Positions 15,738 through 24,978 are shown, counted from the first letter of the stretch. The stretch is 64,000 nucleotides of DNA from JACVRW01 sp963771715 (GCA_963771715.1 CAVYUQ010000016.1:1-64000); one strand, 5' to 3'. Made by a program: numbers and translations. The notes: generated by a model from the letters alone, not told the origin.

Positions 15738-15785
15738 ACCTCTCCCTTTGGGGAGAGGTCGCGCGCAGCGCGGGTGAGGGGGAGG
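15738..15785. repeat. Intergenic palindrome with CTCTCC/GGAGAG arms
   Basis: Between the converging radC and ssb genes lies CCTCTCCCTTTGGGGAGAGG, a perfect 8-base inverted repeat with a 4-base loop. It is followed by GCGCGCAGCGCGGGTGAGGG. A similar but shorter pattern occurs at 39002-39040. Such elements are common dispersed repeats and may serve as bidirectional terminators. Confidence 0.5.
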
Positions 15786-16220
15786 CTAAAAAGGAATGTC
15801 GTCTTCCGGCGCGCCCGGCCCGCCGCCCGCCGGCTCCTCAGGCCCGGGGCCCGCGTCACGCGGCGCCGCGCCGCGGCCACCGCCACCACCACCGCCCCCG
15901 CCGAGGAACTGCACGCGCTGCGCGACGATCTCGGTGATGTAGCGCTTGTTCCCTTCCTTGTCGTCGTACTGTCGCGTGCGGATCGAGCCCTCGATGTAGA
16001 CCTGCCGGCCCTTCTGCAGATACTGGCCGCACGTCTCTGCCTGTTTTCCCCACACGACGATGTTGTGCCACTCGGTCTTCTCCTGACGCTGACCTTGGCC
16101 GTCGGTGAAGACTTCGGACGTGGCGATCGAGAAGTTGGCGACGGCTTTGCCGCTGCCCGTGAATCGCACTTCGGGATCGCGCCCCAGATTGCCGACCAGG
16201 ATCGCCTTGTTCACGGACAT
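15786..16220 (-). CDS. ssb: Single-stranded DNA-binding protein
   Basis: 144 residues starting MSVNKAILVGNLGRDPEVRF, the standard SSB opening. The OB-fold continues with EWHNIVVWGKQAETCGQYLQ and RQVYIEGSIRTRQYDDKEGN. A Gly-rich linker follows, with eleven Gly in twelve residues, and the acidic tip DDIPF that recruits repair and replication proteins. Length and motifs are complete. It stands alone, not beside rpsF/rpsR, and is transcribed towards radC. Confidence 0.97.
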   Translation of the reverse strand: MSVNKAILVGNLGRDPEVRFTGSGKAVANFSIATSEVFTDGQGQRQEKTEWHNIVVWGKQAETCGQYLQKGRQVYIEGSIRTRQYDDKEGNKRYITEIVAQRVQFLGGGGGGGGGRGAAPRDAGPGPEEPAGGGPGAPEDDIPF

Positions 16221-16332
16221 CGCGCTCTCCTCTCACTCCACTCGAGATCGGCGACCGTTAATCCCGCGTCCCGCGCGCTGTCAATTGCCGCGATTTGACT
16301 GGGGCGAGGCACGGTTCTTATGCTCGCGCCGC

Positions 16333-17037
16333 TTGCGCCCCATTCATCTCATTCGCGCGGCGATTCTGGTCGTCTCGACCGTCGTGCTCGGCCTCGGCAC
16401 GATCGTCGTCGCCGTGCTCGCCGGCTCCGGGCGCGCCTACCATGTCGCGCGCATGTGGGCGCGGCTGAATCGCTGGGCGAGCGGTGCGCGCGTGACGTCG
16501 CGGGGGCTCGAGAACGTCGATCCCTCACGCTCGTACGTCTTCATGTCGAACCACGAGAGCAACGCCGACATCATCGCGCTCGCCTACGCCCTCCACGATT
16601 TCCAACTCCGCTGGGTTGCCAAGAAGGAGCTCCTTCACGTGCCCGTCTTCGGCGCGGCCCTGCGCGCCCTGGGCAGCGTGGTCATCGACCGCACCAATCG
16701 AGAGGCCGCGATCGAAGTCTATCGCGAAGCCCGTGCGCGGATGGAGAGCGGCGTCTCGGTGATGGTCTTCCCGGAAGGGACGCGCGGGCCCGGCGACGCG
16801 CTTCTACCGTTCAAGAAGGGCGGGTTCGTGCTCGCGCTCGAGACGGGCATGCCGATCGTGCCGATCGCCGTCCGCGGCACGAGCGCGGTGATGCCGCGCA
16901 ACGGTTGGACCATCGATGCCCGTGACGTCGAAGTGCGGATCGGGCGGCCGATCGAGACGACGGGGCGAACCCTCGACGACCGGAATCGGTTGATTGAAGA
17001 GGTGCGCGACGCAATCGAAACGTTGAGGGCGGCATGA
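16333..17037 (+). CDS. 1-acyl-sn-glycerol-3-phosphate acyltransferase (PlsC family)
   Basis: About 234 residues. An N-terminal membrane helix (IRAAILVVSTVVLGLGTIVVA) is followed by the acyltransferase blocks: NHESNADIIALA (the catalytic HxxxxD), VVIDRTNREAAIEV, VMVFPEGTRGPGD (acyl-acceptor binding) and PIVPIAVRGT. It would acylate lysophosphatidate at the inner membrane. The frame is open far upstream, but the first start in a sensible place is TTG at 16333, just before the helix; the exact start is uncertain. The stop overlaps the RNase J start by 4 bases, so the two are co-transcribed. Confidence 0.85.
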   Translation: MRPIHLIRAAILVVSTVVLGLGTIVVAVLAGSGRAYHVARMWARLNRWASGARVTSRGLENVDPSRSYVFMSNHESNADIIALAYALHDFQLRWVAKKELLHVPVFGAALRALGSVVIDRTNREAAIEVYREARARMESGVSVMVFPEGTRGPGDALLPFKKGGFVLALETGMPIVPIAVRGTSAVMPRNGWTIDARDVEVRIGRPIETTGRTLDDRNRLIEEVRDAIETLRAA

Positions 17038-18713
17038 GCGACGCGCGCCTTCGTCTCGTGCCGCTCGGTGGGCTCGGCGAGATCGGCCTCAACCTGATGC
17101 TGCTCGAGCTGCATTCCTCGGGCGGACCGCTTCCCGACGCCGCGCTCGCGATCGATTGTGGCGTGATGTTTCCGACCGCCGAGACGCCGGGCATCGATCT
17201 CGTGATTCCGGATCTCGGCTATCTCCGCTCGCTCGGCTCGCGGCTGCTCGGCGTCGCCCTCACGCACGGCCACGAGGATCACATCGGCGCCCTGCCGTTT
17301 CTCCTTCGCGAGCAACCGATGCCGGTGTGGGGCTCGGCGTTCACGATGGGGCTCGTCACGAACAAGCTCGCCGAACACGGCATCGGCGACGAGCAGCTTC
17401 ACGTGTTCGAGCCCCGGAGCCGCTTCGAGGTCGGGCCGTTCGGCGTCGAGCCGCTTCACATGACGCATTCGATCGTCGACGCGGCGGGCTTCGCGGTGCA
17501 CACGCCGCTCGGCACGGTCGTCCACACGGGCGACTTCAAGATCGATCACACGCCTGTCGACGGACGAACGTCCGACCTCGACCGCTTGGCGGAGCTCGGC
17601 GGCGAAGGCGTGCTGCTCTTGCTGTCCGACTCGACGAACGTGGGGCGACCCGGCACGACTCCTTCGGAGCGGTCCGTCGCGCCGGCGCTCGAGCACGTGT
17701 TCATGCGCTCGCGCGGCAAGGTCGTGGCCGCGACGTTCGCGTCGCACATCCATCGCCTGCAGCAGGTGATCGAGCTCTCGGCGAAGCACGAGCGGAAGGT
17801 CGCGCTCCTCGGGCGAAGCCTCATCGAGAACGTGCGGATCGCACGCGGGCTCGGCAAGCTCGCGGTTCCCACCGAGGCGATCGTCTCGCTCGACGAGATC
17901 CAGAAGCTCCCGTCCGAGCACGTCACGCTGCTCACGACGGGCAGCCAGGGCGAGCCGCGCTCCGCGCTCGCGCGTCTCGCCGCCGGCGATCTGGCCGACG
18001 TCGCGATCGAGCCCGGCGACTCGCTCGTGCTGTCCGCGCGCGTGATCCCCGGCAACGAGCGCGCCGTCACGACGCTCGTGAATCACGCCGTGCGGCGCGG
18101 CGCGGAGGTCTTCCGCGAAGAGATCCTCGACGTCCACACTTCGGGGCACGCGAGCCAGGAGGAGCTGAAGCTCGTGCTTCGCCTCGTCCGCCCGAAATAC
18201 TTCGTGCCGGTACACGGCGAGTATCGACACCTCGCCCGCCACGTTCGCCTCGCGGTGGAGACGGGCGTCGACGCGGAGAGATGCTTCCTCCTCGAGGACG
18301 GCGAGTCACTCGTGATCGACGGCGCGGGCGCGCGCCGCGACGAGCCGGTTCCGCACGGCCGCGTGTTCGTCGACGGGAAGGGCGTCGGCGACGTCCAAGA
18401 GCTCGTGCTCCGCGATCGCCGTCATCTCGCCGAGGACGGTCTCGTGCTCGCTGTGCTCGGCATCGACCGCGCGAGCGGCGACATCGTCGTCGGCCCCGAT
18501 CTCGTGTCGCGCGGCTTCGTGCTCGAAGGCGCGAGCCAGAGCCTCCTCGACGAAGCGCGCGCGGCCGTCGTCGGCGCGGTCGGCGCGATCGCCGCCGAGT
18601 CGCGCACCGAGACGGCGGAAGTCCAGGAAGTCGTGCGCCGCACGCTGAAGCGCTTCTTCTCGAAGCGCCTCGACCGGCGGCCGATGATCCTCCCGGTCGT
18701 GATGGAGATGTAA
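17034..18713 (+). CDS. rnj: Ribonuclease J
   Basis: 559 residues, the standard length for this metallo-beta-lactamase ribonuclease (endo- and 5'-exonuclease) of mRNA decay and rRNA maturation. Zinc ligands are visible in LTHGHEDHIGALPF, and further metal-site residues in MTHSIVDAAG and VVHTGDFKID. The beta-CASP part has SDSTNVGRPG and VVAATFASHIHRLQQ. The conserved late motif is VHTSGHASQEELKLVLRLVR followed by VPVHGEYRHL. The C-terminal dimerisation domain ends RRPMILPVVMEM. The gene follows the acyltransferase with an ATGA overlap. Confidence 0.95.
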   Translation: MSDARLRLVPLGGLGEIGLNLMLLELHSSGGPLPDAALAIDCGVMFPTAETPGIDLVIPDLGYLRSLGSRLLGVALTHGHEDHIGALPFLLREQPMPVWGSAFTMGLVTNKLAEHGIGDEQLHVFEPRSRFEVGPFGVEPLHMTHSIVDAAGFAVHTPLGTVVHTGDFKIDHTPVDGRTSDLDRLAELGGEGVLLLLSDSTNVGRPGTTPSERSVAPALEHVFMRSRGKVVAATFASHIHRLQQVIELSAKHERKVALLGRSLIENVRIARGLGKLAVPTEAIVSLDEIQKLPSEHVTLLTTGSQGEPRSALARLAAGDLADVAIEPGDSLVLSARVIPGNERAVTTLVNHAVRRGAEVFREEILDVHTSGHASQEELKLVLRLVRPKYFVPVHGEYRHLARHVRLAVETGVDAERCFLLEDGESLVIDGAGARRDEPVPHGRVFVDGKGVGDVQELVLRDRRHLAEDGLVLAVLGIDRASGDIVVGPDLVSRGFVLEGASQSLLDEARAAVVGAVGAIAAESRTETAEVQEVVRRTLKRFFSKRLDRRPMILPVVMEM

Positions 18714-18742
18714 CGAAGCGCGCGCCGCCTGCGCGCGCGACG

Positions 18743-18985
18743 TCAGCGCTTCTTCTTCGGCTCCGCCTTCGCTTCCGCTTCCGGCTCGAGGGGGCCCGTA
18801 CGCCTTCCCAACACGCCCCGCGAGATCAAATCTTCGATCCCCCGCCACACCAGCGTACGAGCCACCTCGGCCGCAGTCGCGCCGTAGCCTTCCTCGCGAA
18901 CGAGGTCGGACAAATAGAGCGCGAGCTTGGGAGTCCCGGTGATGACCACCTTGGTCGACGGGACTTCATTTCGAGGCCTTGGCAT
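18743..18985 (-). CDS. Small ribbon-helix-helix-like protein
   Basis: 80 residues. A short strand KVVITGTPKLALYL is followed by two helices (SDLVREEGYGATAAEVARTL and VWRGIEDLISRGVL), a layout like the CopG/Arc ribbon-helix-helix fold. The basic tail ends KAEPKKKR. No toxin partner lies beside it. It diverges from ftsK across an AT-rich gap (18990-19020), so it could autoregulate or act on ftsK. The family assignment is tentative. Confidence 0.55.
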   Translation of the reverse strand: MPRPRNEVPSTKVVITGTPKLALYLSDLVREEGYGATAAEVARTLVWRGIEDLISRGVLGRRTGPLEPEAEAKAEPKKKR

Positions 18986-19022
18986 TTCGAGTAGCTAACT
19001 ATAACCTAAATATCATATACGG

Positions 19023-21338
19023 GTGCAAGGGATGGCAAGGTCGAAAACTGCCTCGGCCCGGGGGGACGTGGAGGAGGGCCGTGGGATCGAGACGTGGCTC
19101 TGGCGGGAAGCCGGGGCGCTCGTCTCGATCGGCCTGTCGATTTTCCTGTTCTTGAGCCTCTGGCGGAGCCAGTTGGCGGGGGAGGTCGGCACCCTGATCG
19201 CGACCCCGCTGCGGGCGACGCTCGGGGCGCTCGCGTTCGCGCTGCCGCTCGCCGGCATCGCCTCGGCGACCCAGGGCCTCCGCAACCGCCCGGCCTGGTC
19301 GCTCGCCCGCTGGGGTCTCTGGATTGCGGCGCTTCTGACCGGCGCGATCCTGCTCGAGCTCGCCGAGCTCTCGACGCCGCGGCTTCTCGGCGGAATCTTC
19401 GGCGAGTTCCTCGGCCAGGCCGTGCTGCGCGAGAACTTCGGCGCCGTCGGTAGCTACTGCCTGCTCCTGCCGGTCTTTCTCCTCTCGGTGCTTTCGCTCA
19501 CCGGAACGTCGATCGGCGTGACGCTCGCTCGCGTGGGCGCCGGCGCGCGCGGCGCGGCGGCGTGGACGGGCGAGCGGATGCGCCGGCGTCGCGAGCGGGA
19601 GCCCGAGCGCCCGGAGCCGATGATCGAGGCACCGCGCCCGATCCGCCTCCGTAGAGAAAAGGAAAAGGAGAACCTGAAGCGCGAGCGTCTGCCCGTCGAC
19701 ATGCCGCCGGCGATCGTCGTCGCGGAGCGGCCGAAGGTGAAAGCGCCGCCTCCGAAAGCGAAAGGCCCGTCACAGGATTCGTTCGCGTTCGGCAAGAGCT
19801 TCCGCCTGCCGGCGACGTCGGCGCTCGTCGAGCCGATGCACTCGAGCGAGCGAATCGACAAGGAGTCGCTCGAGACGAGCTCGCTGATCCTCATGCGGAA
19901 GCTCGCCGACTTCGGCGTGCAGGGCACGGTGAAGCTCGTGCATCCCGGCCCGGTCATCACCACGTTCGAGTTCGAGCCCGCGGCCGGGGTCAAGGTGAGC
20001 CGCATCGTCACGCTCGCGGACGATCTGCAGATGGCGCTCCGCGCGATGAGCGTCCGAATTCTTGCCCCGATTCCCGGCAAGTCCGTCGTCGGCATCGAGG
20101 TGTCGAACCCGAAGCGCGAGACCGTCTTTCTCCGCGAGATCCTCGAGAGTCCCGAGTTCCACGGTTCGGCCTCGAAGCTCACGCTCGCGCTCGGCAAAGA
20201 CACCGTCGGCAATCCCGTCACGACCGACCTCGCGCGGATGCCGCACGTGCTCGTCGCCGGCGCCACCGGCAAGGGCAAATCCGTGTCGTTGAACGCGATG
20301 ATCCTCTCGATCCTCTACAAGGCGACTCCCGACGACGTCCGCTTCCTGATGATCGACCCGAAGGTGCTCGAGCTCTCGCTCTACAAGACGATCCCGCACC
20401 TCCTGACGCGCGTGATCACGGACCCCAAAGAGGCGTCGGCGGCGCTCGCGCGCGCGATCATCGAGATGGAGCACCGCTACCGTCTCCTCTCGGACAAGGG
20501 TGTCCGGAACATCGACGCGTACAACCGCGTGCTCGAGCGGGAAGTATTGGAAAAAGACGCCGGCGTCGTCGTTCTGAAGGACGGCGAGACGGAAGATCCG
20601 GCCGAGGGTTGGAAGCTGGGTGAAGAGTCGCAGCAGAAAGACGCGCCGATGCAGCACCGGCGCCTGCCCTACATCGTCATCGTCATCGACGAGCTCGCGG
20701 ACCTCATGCTGACCGCCGGCCGCGTGGTCGAAGAGCAGATCACCCGTCTCGCGCAGAAGGCGCGCGCCGCAGGCATCCATCTCATCGTCGCAACGCAGCG
20801 GCCGTCCGTCGACGTGATCACCGGTCTCATCAAGGCGAACATCCCCGCGCGCGTCGCGTTCCAGGTCGTGTCGCGACCCGACTCGCGGACGATCCTCGAT
20901 TCGATGGGCGCAGAGCGATTGCTCGGCGACGGCGACATGCTCGTCATGTTGCCGACGACGTCGCGGCTCGGGCGTGTCCACGGCGCGTTCGTCTCCGAAG
21001 AGGAGATCCGCAAGGTCACCGGCTTCCTCGCCGACCAGGCGAAGCCCATCTTCGACGAGGCGTTCACGCGCGCGCTCGACGAGGCGCACGAGGAGAAGAG
21101 CGAGGGCGACGACGATGAAGACGAGCTCGCCGACGATCTCTACCAGGAGGCGGTCCGCCTCGTCGTCGAGAGCCGGCAGGCGTCGATCTCGTGGGTGCAG
21201 CGGAAGCTCCGCGTCGGTTACAACCGCGCCGCGCGCATGATCGAGCGCATGGAGCGCGAAGGCATCGTCGGCCCCGCGGACGGCGTGCGCCCACGGGAGA
21301 TCCGGGCGCGGGGCGACGAGCTCGACGAGATGCGATGA
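19023..21338 (+). CDS. ftsK: DNA translocase FtsK/SpoIIIE
   Basis: 771 residues. The N-terminal third has four membrane helices (LVSIGLSIFLFLSLW, TLGALAFALPLAGIAS, WGLWIAALLTGAILLE, YCLLLPVFLLSVLSL). A charged linker follows and then the motor. Walker A is AGATGKGKSVSLNAM, Walker B is YIVIVIDELADLMLTAG, and RLAQKARAAGIHLIVATQRP and DSMGAERLLGDGDML follow. The DNA-orienting gamma domain is at the end (AVRLVVESRQASISWVQRKL). A roughly 40-residue acidic insertion sits between RVLEREVLE and RRLPYIV. The start is GTG 19023 or ATG 19032. The protein pumps chromosomal DNA through the septum. The stop overlaps lolA. Confidence 0.95.
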   Translation: MQGMARSKTASARGDVEEGRGIETWLWREAGALVSIGLSIFLFLSLWRSQLAGEVGTLIATPLRATLGALAFALPLAGIASATQGLRNRPAWSLARWGLWIAALLTGAILLELAELSTPRLLGGIFGEFLGQAVLRENFGAVGSYCLLLPVFLLSVLSLTGTSIGVTLARVGAGARGAAAWTGERMRRRREREPERPEPMIEAPRPIRLRREKEKENLKRERLPVDMPPAIVVAERPKVKAPPPKAKGPSQDSFAFGKSFRLPATSALVEPMHSSERIDKESLETSSLILMRKLADFGVQGTVKLVHPGPVITTFEFEPAAGVKVSRIVTLADDLQMALRAMSVRILAPIPGKSVVGIEVSNPKRETVFLREILESPEFHGSASKLTLALGKDTVGNPVTTDLARMPHVLVAGATGKGKSVSLNAMILSILYKATPDDVRFLMIDPKVLELSLYKTIPHLLTRVITDPKEASAALARAIIEMEHRYRLLSDKGVRNIDAYNRVLEREVLEKDAGVVVLKDGETEDPAEGWKLGEESQQKDAPMQHRRLPYIVIVIDELADLMLTAGRVVEEQITRLAQKARAAGIHLIVATQRPSVDVITGLIKANIPARVAFQVVSRPDSRTILDSMGAERLLGDGDMLVMLPTTSRLGRVHGAFVSEEEIRKVTGFLADQAKPIFDEAFTRALDEAHEEKSEGDDDEDELADDLYQEAVRLVVESRQASISWVQRKLRVGYNRAARMIERMEREGIVGPADGVRPREIRARGDELDEMR

Positions 21339-22000
21339 AAGGCCTGATCGGAGCGATCATGCTGCCCATCGCGCTCGCGGCAGCGCTCGCGTGGGCGGCG
21401 GCGCCGAACGTCGACGAGGTCGTGCGGAAGCTCCAGGAGCGCTACGACCAGACGACGGACTTCACCGCGGACTTCTCGCAGTCCGTCGACGTGGAGACGA
21501 TCGGCCAGAAGCTCGAGGCGAGCGGCCGCGTCTCCTACAAGAAGCCCGGTCGCATGCGCTGGGAGTTCGTGAAGCCCGACGAGCAGACGATTGTCGCGGA
21601 CGGCGAGACGCTCTGGGTGTATCAGCCGGCGCAGCGGCAGGTGATGAAAGCACCCTTCACGGAAGCCTTTCAGTCGGCGATGCCGATCTCGTTTCTCTTC
21701 GGCATCGGTCGGCTGACGAAGGACTTCACGCCGACGCTCGCGTCAGCCGACCCCGAGAGGCTCCGCGTTCGCCTCGAGCCGAAGGACGAGAGCGACATCG
21801 GCGAGCTCGTGCTCGACGTCGATCCGAAGACGTATGACGTGCGCGCGGCCCAAGTGACGGATCCCCTCGGCAACGTCACGCGCCTCGAGTTCAAGAACCT
21901 GAAGCGCGGCGTCGGCGTGCCGGATTCGACGTTCGTGTTCAAAGTCCCGGACGGCGTCGACGTCGTCGAGCCGCCGTTGCAGGCCGAACCGAAGTCGTAG
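21335..22000 (+). CDS. lolA: Outer-membrane lipoprotein carrier protein LolA
   Basis: 221 residues from the ATG that overlaps the ftsK stop (ATGA). The signal peptide is LIGAIMLPIALAAALAWAAA. LolA features follow: VVRKLQERYDQTTDFTADFS, GRVSYKKPGRMRWEFVKPDE and LWVYQPAQRQVMKAPF. The C-terminal half has VTDPLGNVTRLEFKNLKRGV. LolA ferries lipoproteins across the periplasm to the outer membrane, so this organism is diderm. The ftsK-lolA order is common in proteobacteria. Confidence 0.93.
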   Translation: MKGLIGAIMLPIALAAALAWAAAPNVDEVVRKLQERYDQTTDFTADFSQSVDVETIGQKLEASGRVSYKKPGRMRWEFVKPDEQTIVADGETLWVYQPAQRQVMKAPFTEAFQSAMPISFLFGIGRLTKDFTPTLASADPERLRVRLEPKDESDIGELVLDVDPKTYDVRAAQVTDPLGNVTRLEFKNLKRGVGVPDSTFVFKVPDGVDVVEPPLQAEPKS

Positions 22001-22002
22001 CC

Positions 22003-22491
22003 GTGCCGTCCTTCGACGTCGTCTCGCAGGTCGACCTCCAGGAGGTCGAGAACGCGGTCAATCAGGCGCGGAAGGAGATCATCACGCGCTACGACTTCAA
22101 GGACACGGCGACCGTCCTCGACTGGGACAAGAAGGGCACGATCAAGATCGAGTCGTCCGACGACTTCAAGGTGAAAGCGGTCGGCGACGTGCTTCGCGAG
22201 AAGCTCGCCCGCCGGAAGGTCTCCCTGAAGGTGCTCGACGAGGGCAAGATCGAGCCCGCGAACGCGGGGCGCGCGAAGCAGGAGATGACGCTTCGCCAGG
22301 GCATCGACACGGATCGGGCGCGCGAGATCGTCAAGCTCGTCAAGGACATGAAGCTCAAGGTCCAGGCGCAAATCGCCGGGGACCAGGTGCGCGTCTCGGG
22401 CAAAAACCGGGACGACCTGCAGAAGGCGATCACCGCGATCCGTGCCAAGGACCTGCCCCTACCGCTCCAGTTCATCAACTTCCGAGAATAG
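22003..22491 (+). CDS. YajQ family nucleotide-binding protein
   Basis: 162 residues, the full family length. It starts (GTG) MPSFDVVSQVDLQEVENAVN and shows the YajQ core: TRYDFKDTATVLDWDKKGTI, VLDEGKIEPANAGRAKQEMT, RQGIDTDRAREIVKLVKDMK and a LPLPLQFINFRE end. YajQ proteins bind nucleotides or cyclic-di-GMP and RNA; the physiological role varies. It begins 2 bases after the lolA stop and is followed after 29 bases by rimO. Confidence 0.93.
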   Translation: MPSFDVVSQVDLQEVENAVNQARKEIITRYDFKDTATVLDWDKKGTIKIESSDDFKVKAVGDVLREKLARRKVSLKVLDEGKIEPANAGRAKQEMTLRQGIDTDRAREIVKLVKDMKLKVQAQIAGDQVRVSGKNRDDLQKAITAIRAKDLPLPLQFINFRE

Positions 22492-22520
22492 ACATAGTCT
22501 GCTAGCTCTCGGGGTTCGCC

Positions 22521-23888
22521 ATGGCCCGGAAAGTCCATCTTCTGAGCCTCGGCTGTCCGAAGAACCAGGTCGATGCCGAGGTCATGCTCGGCACGCTCGT
22601 CGCGGACGGTTACGAGGTGACGCTCGATCCCGAGCAGGCGGACGTCCTCGTCGTCAACACCTGCAGCTTCATCCAGCCGGCGAAGGAAGAGTCGATCGAC
22701 GCGATCCTCGAGATGGCGCGCGTGAAGAACGCGGTGCCGGGGCGGAAGCTCGTCGTCACCGGCTGCCTGGCGCAGCGCTACGCGAAGGAGCTCGCGCCAG
22801 AGCTTCCGGAGGTCGACGCGTTCGTCGGCACCGGCGACTTCCTCCGCCTGAAGGAAGTCCTGCACGACGTCGGGCTCGACGGCCGGGAGGGGCCGATCGC
22901 CTACGTCGGCGCGCAGCACGTGCTGCCGGACCACACCGTTCCCCGGATCCTGACCGGCGCGCCGTTCACGAGCTACTTGAAGATCTCCGAAGGCTGCAAT
23001 CACCGCTGCGCGTTCTGCATCATCCCGAAGATCCGCGGCCGTCACGAAAGCCGGCCGGTCGCGTCGCTTCTTGCCGAGGCGCGAAGCTTGGCCGATCAGG
23101 GCGTGAGCGAGCTTTGCCTGATCGCGCAGGACCTGACGGCGTACGGACGCGATCTTGCCGAGCCGTCGTCCCTCGCCGAGCTCCTCCGTGGCCTCGCCCG
23201 CGTGGACGGCCTCGAGTGGATCCGCCTTCTCTATTGCTACCCGAACTTCGTGACGGGTGAGCTCCTCGAGGCGATCGCCGCCGAGGGCCGCGTTTGCACG
23301 TACGTCGACATGCCGCTCCAGCACGGCTCCGACCGCATGCTTCGCGCGATGCGTCGTGAGCGCTCGGCGGATTCGCTCCGCCGCCTCGTCGGCCAGATCC
23401 GGGATCGCGTCCCGAACGTGACGCTCCGCTCCTCGTTCATCGTGGGTTTTCCTGGTGAAACCGAGGAGGACTTCGCCGACCTCTGCAACTTCGTGGCGGA
23501 GATGGGGTTCGAACGCGTCGGCGTGTTCCGCTATTCCCGCGAGGAAAACACCGAAGCCGGCGAGATGGCCGGCCAGGTTTCCGAAGAGCTCAAGGAAGAG
23601 CGCTGGAACCGCTTGATGGAGCTCGCGCGCGGGATTTCCCGGCGGAAGAACGAAGCCCGAGTCGGCGGCCTCGAACGGGTGCTCGCCTGCGGAGTCGACG
23701 AGGAGGGCCGGGCGTTCGGCCGCGCTGCGTCGCAGGCGCCGGACATCGACGGGGTCGTGCTCCTCGACCGCGAAGTCGAGCCCGGGACTTTCGTCGAGGC
23801 CCGGATCACGGGGGCGGACGACTACGATCTTCATGCCGTCGTGCTCGAGCCGTCCGCCCGGATTGACAACACTTCCCCTCGGCCTTAA
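22521..23888 (+). CDS. rimO: Ribosomal protein uS12 methylthiotransferase RimO
   Basis: 455 residues. RimO is a radical-SAM enzyme adding a methylthio group to an Asp of ribosomal protein S12. The N-terminal UPF0004 domain is VHLLSLGCPKNQVDAEVMLG with VVNTCSFIQPAKEES and the third cluster Cys in VTGCLAQRYAKEL. The radical-SAM cluster is SEGCNHRCAFCIIPKIRGRH (CxxxCxxC). A TRAM domain closes the protein. SLGCPKNQVD distinguishes RimO from MiaB. The gene is in the ftsK-lolA-yajQ-rimO run. Confidence 0.95.
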   Translation: MARKVHLLSLGCPKNQVDAEVMLGTLVADGYEVTLDPEQADVLVVNTCSFIQPAKEESIDAILEMARVKNAVPGRKLVVTGCLAQRYAKELAPELPEVDAFVGTGDFLRLKEVLHDVGLDGREGPIAYVGAQHVLPDHTVPRILTGAPFTSYLKISEGCNHRCAFCIIPKIRGRHESRPVASLLAEARSLADQGVSELCLIAQDLTAYGRDLAEPSSLAELLRGLARVDGLEWIRLLYCYPNFVTGELLEAIAAEGRVCTYVDMPLQHGSDRMLRAMRRERSADSLRRLVGQIRDRVPNVTLRSSFIVGFPGETEEDFADLCNFVAEMGFERVGVFRYSREENTEAGEMAGQVSEELKEERWNRLMELARGISRRKNEARVGGLERVLACGVDEEGRAFGRAASQAPDIDGVVLLDREVEPGTFVEARITGADDYDLHAVVLEPSARIDNTSPRP

Positions 23889-23921
23889 ACCCTCGGTCCC
23901 CATTTCAAAGGAAACCTCGTC

Positions 23922-24356
23922 GTGGCCGTCCGCAAAGCCTTTTTGAAGCAAGCGAAAGAGCGCCTTCAGGAGATGAAGGCGCAAGTCATGTCCGGCATTC
24001 GCGCCGACCTCAAAGAGGGGCGCGAGGGCAACAAGGACGACGGCATGGACACCTATGACGTCGCCACCGAGGAGCGCGATCGCGAGATCAGCATGCTGAT
24101 GTCCGACCGCGACCGGCAGAAGCTCGGCGCGATCGAAGAGGCGCTCGAGCGGATCGAAGACGGCTCCTACGGCATCTGCGACGCTTGCGAGGAAGAGATT
24201 CCGGTCGATCGGCTGAAGGCCATGCCGTTCACGCGGCTTTGCGTGCAGTGCCAGTCCGAGCGCGAGAACGAAGCGAAGCGCATGCGTCGCGCCGACGACT
24301 CCGCCGCGTTCCGCCGCAACATCGCTCCCGGGGACTTCGAAGAGGGCGATAGCTGA
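23922..24356 (+). CDS. DksA/TraR-family C4 zinc-finger protein
   Basis: 144 residues from GTG 23922. A helical N-terminal part contains FLKQAKERLQEMKAQVMSG and DTYDVATEERDREISMLMSD. The four-Cys zinc finger is GICDACEEEIPVDRLKAMPF followed by TRLCVQCQSERE. DksA-type proteins bind the RNA polymerase secondary channel and mediate ppGpp control. The DxxDxA-type coiled-coil tip of classical DksA is not obvious, so it may be a DksA-like regulator rather than DksA itself. It follows rimO by 33 bases. Confidence 0.85.
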   Translation: MAVRKAFLKQAKERLQEMKAQVMSGIRADLKEGREGNKDDGMDTYDVATEERDREISMLMSDRDRQKLGAIEEALERIEDGSYGICDACEEEIPVDRLKAMPFTRLCVQCQSERENEAKRMRRADDSAAFRRNIAPGDFEEGDS

Positions 24357-24381
24357 CGTCGTTGTCGTAGGCAGCCGGAGT

Positions 24382-24434
24382 TCCCGTGCGGTCCCCGGCG
24401 ACGACCCGCTTTGATGCCCCGGACGCCGTCGCCA
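24382..24434 (-). repeat. Palindromic intergenic repeat, family 2, copy 2
   Basis: Blocks TCCCGTGCGGTCC, CGGCGACGAC, CTTTG and GGACGCCGTCGCCA are shared with 9944-9996; the arms CGGCGACG/CGTCGCCA can pair. It fills the gap between converging dksA-like and YIP1-like genes and ends 1 base before the minus-strand gene's stop codon. Confidence 0.65.
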
Positions 24435-24435
24435 C

Positions 24436-24978
24436 TTACTGGAACAGCGGGTTCACCCGCTGCGCCACGCCCCAGAGCCCGAAGCCGTAGGTGAGCGCCG
24501 CGAGGATCGCGGCCGTGGCGATCAGCGTGAGTGTCGCGCGCGTCGCGTCGAAGCGATGCGCGACCTCGAGCCCGACGACGACGAGGAACGCGCCGTAGAT
24601 CGCGGCGACGAACTTGACGATCGGCAGCGCGATGAAGACGGCGATCGCGGTCGAGTACGCGAGCACGCGGAACGTCGCCTCGTAGTCGCCTTTTCCCTCG
24701 AAGAGGTTTTCGGCGACGAGCGTGACGATCGCGGCGCCGAAGAAGAGACGCAAGAGCCCGAGGATCACGAGCCCGAGCGCGCCTTTGAGGCCGCCACCGA
24801 AGACGAGGAACTCGACGCCGCCGATCGCGAGGCAGATCGCCGCGAACGTGGCCGGCGCCTGCAGGCCCCCTTGCAGCGGCATGCTCTCGAAGAAGGCGCG
24901 CGGATCGAGGAGGATGCGGCGCCAGGTCGGGACGAAGCTCCCGACGGGGTCGCCGAAGTCGAGCGGGTCGCCCGCCAT
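24436..24978 (-). CDS. YIP1-family membrane protein
   Basis: 180 residues from the ATG at 24978 (MAGDPLDFGDPVGSFVPTWR). The N-terminal RRILLDPRAFFESMPLQGGL is typical of bacterial Yip1-domain proteins. Five hydrophobic helices follow, including PATFAAICLAIGGVEFLVFG, LGLVILGLLRLFFGAAIVTL, FIALPIVKFVAAIYGAFLVV and LTLIATAAILAALTYGFGLW. The function in bacteria is unknown. It diverges from the glycerate kinase gene with 17 bases between starts and converges on the dksA-like gene. Confidence 0.75.
   Translation of the reverse strand: MAGDPLDFGDPVGSFVPTWRRILLDPRAFFESMPLQGGLQAPATFAAICLAIGGVEFLVFGGGLKGALGLVILGLLRLFFGAAIVTLVAENLFEGKGDYEATFRVLAYSTAIAVFIALPIVKFVAAIYGAFLVVVGLEVAHRFDATRATLTLIATAAILAALTYGFGLWGVAQRVNPLFQ

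Noticed and set aside
15738..15785. CTCTCC/GGAGAG palindrome as an insertion-sequence end
   Set aside because: No transposase or target duplication is nearby; it is a common intergenic repeat type.
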